Shown here in pieces: positions 61,516 through 64,000 of a DNA stretch of 64,000 nt. The position numbers and the translations under genes are program-made. The DNA is from DATBRC01 sp036560485 (GTDB lineage: Bacteria; Pseudomonadota; Gammaproteobacteria; Burkholderiales; Burkholderiaceae_D), in NCBI GenBank assembly GCA_036560485.1, contig DATBRC010000049.1, forward strand, positions 1-64,000, written 5' to 3'. The notes under the pieces are model-generated. The model was not told the origin of the DNA, ran no database searches, and worked only from the letters and a program-made list of their open reading frames with translations. Every line of letters starts with the position of its first letter. Position 1 is the first letter of the stretch.

Positions 61516-62688
61516 TCACTTAAGAAGCGACCTGGCAAAATCCAGTAAATTACCGGCCAAATCACCATTTGCCAGCATTTGCCGCTGCCATTCGACAGCT
61601 CTGCATGTAATTTTTGGCATGTCCGCTTGAAATTCTGACCATAGTATCGGCCAGTCGGCTTGTATCTGCATATTCTCAGAACCCGCGCCGTTCCAGCATA
61701 AATAAAACGCGTTCACACTCGCAATGTCCGGCGAATAACGCTGTAGAAACGCGCGTATTTTTTTGTGATGCAAGTTTTCATCCTGTGGGTAGATGTGCCA
61801 GACAAACGGCTTGGCTGCCCACTGTGCACGTACAAAGGAATCCTCTCCCCGCACAAAATTGACATCACACGCCCATAACAGCTTGTCATAGTCCGGCTGC
61901 GCAACGAAGGGCAATACGCGTACGGTAAGCGCGCCACGGGTACGTACTGCTCCGGCTTTTGCTTCCGAGCCAAGAAATGCTTGAATCGCGTTGGTGGCAA
62001 CACCTTCGGGCACCAGGCAAGTAATGGCTTTTTCACCGCTTTGCCATGCATCGAACAATGCCGAAACCGGCGCATGCGGGTAACAAAACAAGGATGCCTT
62101 TAACGATGCCATTTCTGTCGGTGTCACGCCAAACTGCGCAAGAAAAGCCGCCATGCCCGCTTGATCCGATTGAAATTGTTGGCGCTGTTCTTCCAATGAA
62201 GCTTCGCGCAGCAAGCCGCCCGTTTTGTTGGTGAAGCCGGGGAAGAAAAAATGCTTCGTCAATGACATGCGTGGCGGCGAGGACAACCTATGGCAACCTT
62301 CCACCCATTCTTCAGCAGTCAAGCCTTCCAGGTTGATCCACACCGGATGCGGATTGCGCTCTGCCATGGCGACAAGGTAGCCCGGCGGAATATCGCAAGC
62401 GAAAAATTCAATAACGATATCGGCGACATCGCTTGCTGAAAATACACCATCCTGATTGCGCCAGTGGTGCACTGTCACCCCTGCAAGCTGCTGGACTTCA
62501 ACGTCGATCACAACATCCGGACAAATCCGCTGAAAGGTTTGCAAATCGTCTACCCACAAGGTGACGGCAAGACCATGTTCTACTTGTAGTTGCCTCGCCA
62601 AACGCCAGCAGATACCGATGTCGCCATAGTTATCGACGACCTTGCAGAATAGAGCTAGCGATGTTGCATGATTTTTATTGCCGAGCAT
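61516..62688 (-). CDS. earP: EF-P arginine rhamnosyltransferase EarP
   Basis: 390 residues (DUF2331). A GT-B type inverting glycosyltransferase that puts rhamnose from dTDP-rhamnose on Arg32 of EF-P. Conserved start LALFCKVVDNYGDIGICWRLARQL (holds the catalytic Asp), middle NPHPVWINLEGLTAEEWVEGCH, and the dTDP-rhamnose region NFVRGEDSFVRAQWAAKPFVWHIYPQDENLH. It pairs with efp downstream, which has Arg32. It is divergent from the DAHP synthase gene. Confidence 0.95.
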   Translation of the reverse strand: MLGNKNHATSLALFCKVVDNYGDIGICWRLARQLQVEHGLAVTLWVDDLQTFQRICPDVVIDVEVQQLAGVTVHHWRNQDGVFSASDVADIVIEFFACDIPPGYLVAMAERNPHPVWINLEGLTAEEWVEGCHRLSSPPRMSLTKHFFFPGFTNKTGGLLREASLEEQRQQFQSDQAGMAAFLAQFGVTPTEMASLKASLFCYPHAPVSALFDAWQSGEKAITCLVPEGVATNAIQAFLGSEAKAGAVRTRGALTVRVLPFVAQPDYDKLLWACDVNFVRGEDSFVRAQWAAKPFVWHIYPQDENLHHKKIRAFLQRYSPDIASVNAFYLCWNGAGSENMQIQADWPILWSEFQADMPKITCRAVEWQRQMLANGDLAGNLLDFARSLLK

Positions 62689-62805
62689 GTTGTAGATTCA
62701 ACCTGGAAGACGATGGGGATGGTACCACCATTGCTCTTGACGAAGCACCTTGCACAAACGACTATATGCGTCTGCGATATTTCCCGCTTATCAGGACCTT
62801 ACGAC

Positions 62806-63852
62806 ATGACTCAGCTTATCAATGCGCGCATCCTTTCCCAGGAAAGCTTGCCCGCTCCGGCCGCCATCCAGGCCGAGATCCCGCACACGAAACGTTCGCT
62901 CGCCACGGTGCTGCAAGGCCGCGCGCAACTGGAAGATATTTTGGGCCGGAAAGACCCGCGGCGTTTCATCGTGGTCGGCCCTTGCTCGATCCATGACCCA
63001 GTAGCTGCGATCGATTATGCAAATCGGCTGAAAGCGCTGGCCGCACAGGTATCCGACGTGCTGCTGATTGTGATGCGCGTGTATTTCGAGAAACCGCGTA
63101 CCACCGTCGGTTGGAAAGGCCTGATCAACGATCCGGACCGTGACGATTCATTCGACATGGTTAAAGGCATCAGGATTGCGCGCACGCTGCTGCGCGATAT
63201 CAGCGAACTCGGCCTGCCGATCGGCACCGAGGCACTTGACCCGCTGATGCCGCAATATTTGGGCGATATGGTGAGCTGGAATGCAATCGGTGCACGCACT
63301 ACTGAATCGCAAACCCATCGTGAGATGGCCAGTGGCCTGTCCACTCCGGTCGGCTTGAAAAATGGCACCGACGGCAGCCTGACAGTTGCAATCAATGCGA
63401 TGCAATCTGCCAGCACGCCGCATGCGTTCCTCGGCATCGATGCAGAGGGCCGCACTGCGCTGACACGTACGACAGGCAACCCGCACGGGCATCTGATCCT
63501 GCGCGGCGGCAGCACACCCAACTATACAGTCGAAGCAGTTGCGCAAGCCGAAGAACTGTTGCTGAAAGCCGGCCTGCCTGCTTCCATCGTGGTGGACTGC
63601 AGTCATGGCAACTCCAACAAGAACCCGGCGCGCCAGCCGATTGTGCTGCAAGACATCATGCAGCAAATCCAGGCCGGCAGCCGCTGCTTGGTCGGCATGA
63701 TGCTGGAATCGAATATCGTCGCCGGCACACAGAAGATTCAAGCCGACTTGTCGAAGCTGGTGTATGGCCAATCGGTGACCGACAGCTGCATTGGTTGGGA
63801 AGATACTGTTACTGCGATCACGGCCGCCGCCGATATTTTGCGCGGCCGCTGA
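62806..63852 (+). CDS. aroG: 3-deoxy-7-phosphoheptulonate synthase (DAHP synthase, class I)
   Basis: 348 residues from MTQLINARILSQESLP; AGGA lies 9 nt upstream; a frame extension back to 62668 overlaps earP and is not used. First enzyme of the shikimate pathway. Motifs: FIVVGPCSIHDPVAAIDYA, MRVYFEKPRTTVGWKGLIND, GARTTESQTHREMASGLS, GSTPNYTVEAV and VVDCSHGNSNKNPARQPIV. The type I-alpha form is usually feedback-regulated by an aromatic amino acid; which one cannot be told, so the gene letter is a convention. Confidence 0.93.
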   Translation: MTQLINARILSQESLPAPAAIQAEIPHTKRSLATVLQGRAQLEDILGRKDPRRFIVVGPCSIHDPVAAIDYANRLKALAAQVSDVLLIVMRVYFEKPRTTVGWKGLINDPDRDDSFDMVKGIRIARTLLRDISELGLPIGTEALDPLMPQYLGDMVSWNAIGARTTESQTHREMASGLSTPVGLKNGTDGSLTVAINAMQSASTPHAFLGIDAEGRTALTRTTGNPHGHLILRGGSTPNYTVEAVAQAEELLLKAGLPASIVVDCSHGNSNKNPARQPIVLQDIMQQIQAGSRCLVGMMLESNIVAGTQKIQADLSKLVYGQSVTDSCIGWEDTVTAITAAADILRGR

Positions 63853-63854
63853 TC

Positions 63855-64000
63855 CTAATAAACCAGCGGTTTCCCCTTGCGCTTGTACCCGCTGGTAATG
63901 CGGTCAACCATGCGCTTGGTCATCAGCATCTGGCGTCCGCTCTTCACAGCATAATTCGGGTCGTCGTATCCCCACCAATCCCAGCAACCCTGATTATTGA
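63855..64000 (-). CDS. C-terminal end of a PHB depolymerase-like esterase (5' end outside window)
   Basis: 47 codons are inside the window, ending at TAG 63855-63857. The sequence NNQGCWDWWGYDDPNYAVKS and then GRQMLMTKRMVDRITSG matches the end of LpqC/PHB-depolymerase family esterases, where CWDWWGY follows the catalytic His region. The last residues KRKGKPLVY are variable. The catalytic part lies outside the window. It converges with aroG with only 2 bases between stops. Confidence 0.8.
   Translation of the reverse strand, partial: NNQGCWDWWGYDDPNYAVKSGRQMLMTKRMVDRITSGYKRKGKPLVY

Noticed and set aside
1..64000. CRISPR arrays, rRNA genes, riboswitches, insertion sequences
   Set aside because: No regularly spaced repeats, rRNA-like sequence, recognisable riboswitch core or transposase-coding sequence was found by reading; a search with covariance models was not possible here.

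Overview
The window is a piece of a betaproteobacterial chromosome, most likely from the family Oxalobacteraceae and close to Herminiimonas or Janthinobacterium. This rests on protein character and gene order: argH-algZ-algR near hemC-hemD-hemX-hemY-ppa, nadE beside a PII gene, ftsK-lolA-rarA-serS, and efp with the arginine rhamnosyltransferase gene earP. It was read by eye, so the species is an inference.

The first 3.3 kb is accessory and AT-richer: the end of an unknown gene, a 53-residue gene overlapping it by ATGA, a DUF6641-like gene, an XRE regulator, an LprI-domain membrane protein and a small charged protein. This block ends at the 3' side of an intact tRNA-Ser(CGA). A 39-bp copy of the tRNA's 5' half lies between the tRNA and serS, so this looks like an old integration or duplication junction. 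Core genes follow: serS, rarA, lolA and ftsK on the minus strand; trxB and an Smr-domain gene on the plus strand; then glnB, a repeat-rich non-coding stretch, nadE, a FemAB-like acyltransferase, a Ser/Thr kinase and an HDOD-GAF protein.

From 20 to 34 kb lies the conserved heme/regulatory block: ppa, hemY, hemX, hemD and hemC on the minus strand, ppc on the plus strand, a carboxylesterase that interrupts the usual order, algR-algZ, and argH. From 34 to 47 kb the content is mixed: a GAF-GGDEF protein, a second LytS/LytR-type two-component pair behind a sterol-desaturase-like gene, a class I PHA synthase, a CBS-domain protein, two transporters with a LysR regulator, an unannotated 42-residue membrane peptide, and a transglutaminase-like protein. 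A TRAP transporter follows (dctQM, with a convergent TakP-like dctP sharing its terminator).

From 51 to 64 kb: pmbA, darP, a mog-like gene, an esterase, a GNAT acetyltransferase, a PAS histidine kinase with two response regulators (one carrying HDOD), purU, a bactofilin, efp, earP, a DAHP synthase gene and the 3' end of a PHB-depolymerase-like gene. Two gene remnants were found: a frameshifted 102-bp purU fragment and the last ~100 codons of a CurA-like oxidoreductase.

No CRISPR array, transposase, integrase or rRNA was seen. The most unusual items are a structured repeat with a conserved core and locus-specific self-complementary arms (one copy overlapping the hemD stop codon), a lone MshEN-type c-di-GMP motif at the C-terminus of the PAS kinase, the tRNA-Ser half duplication, and the small gene behind the MFS transporter. 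No complete, clearly new multi-gene system was identified.
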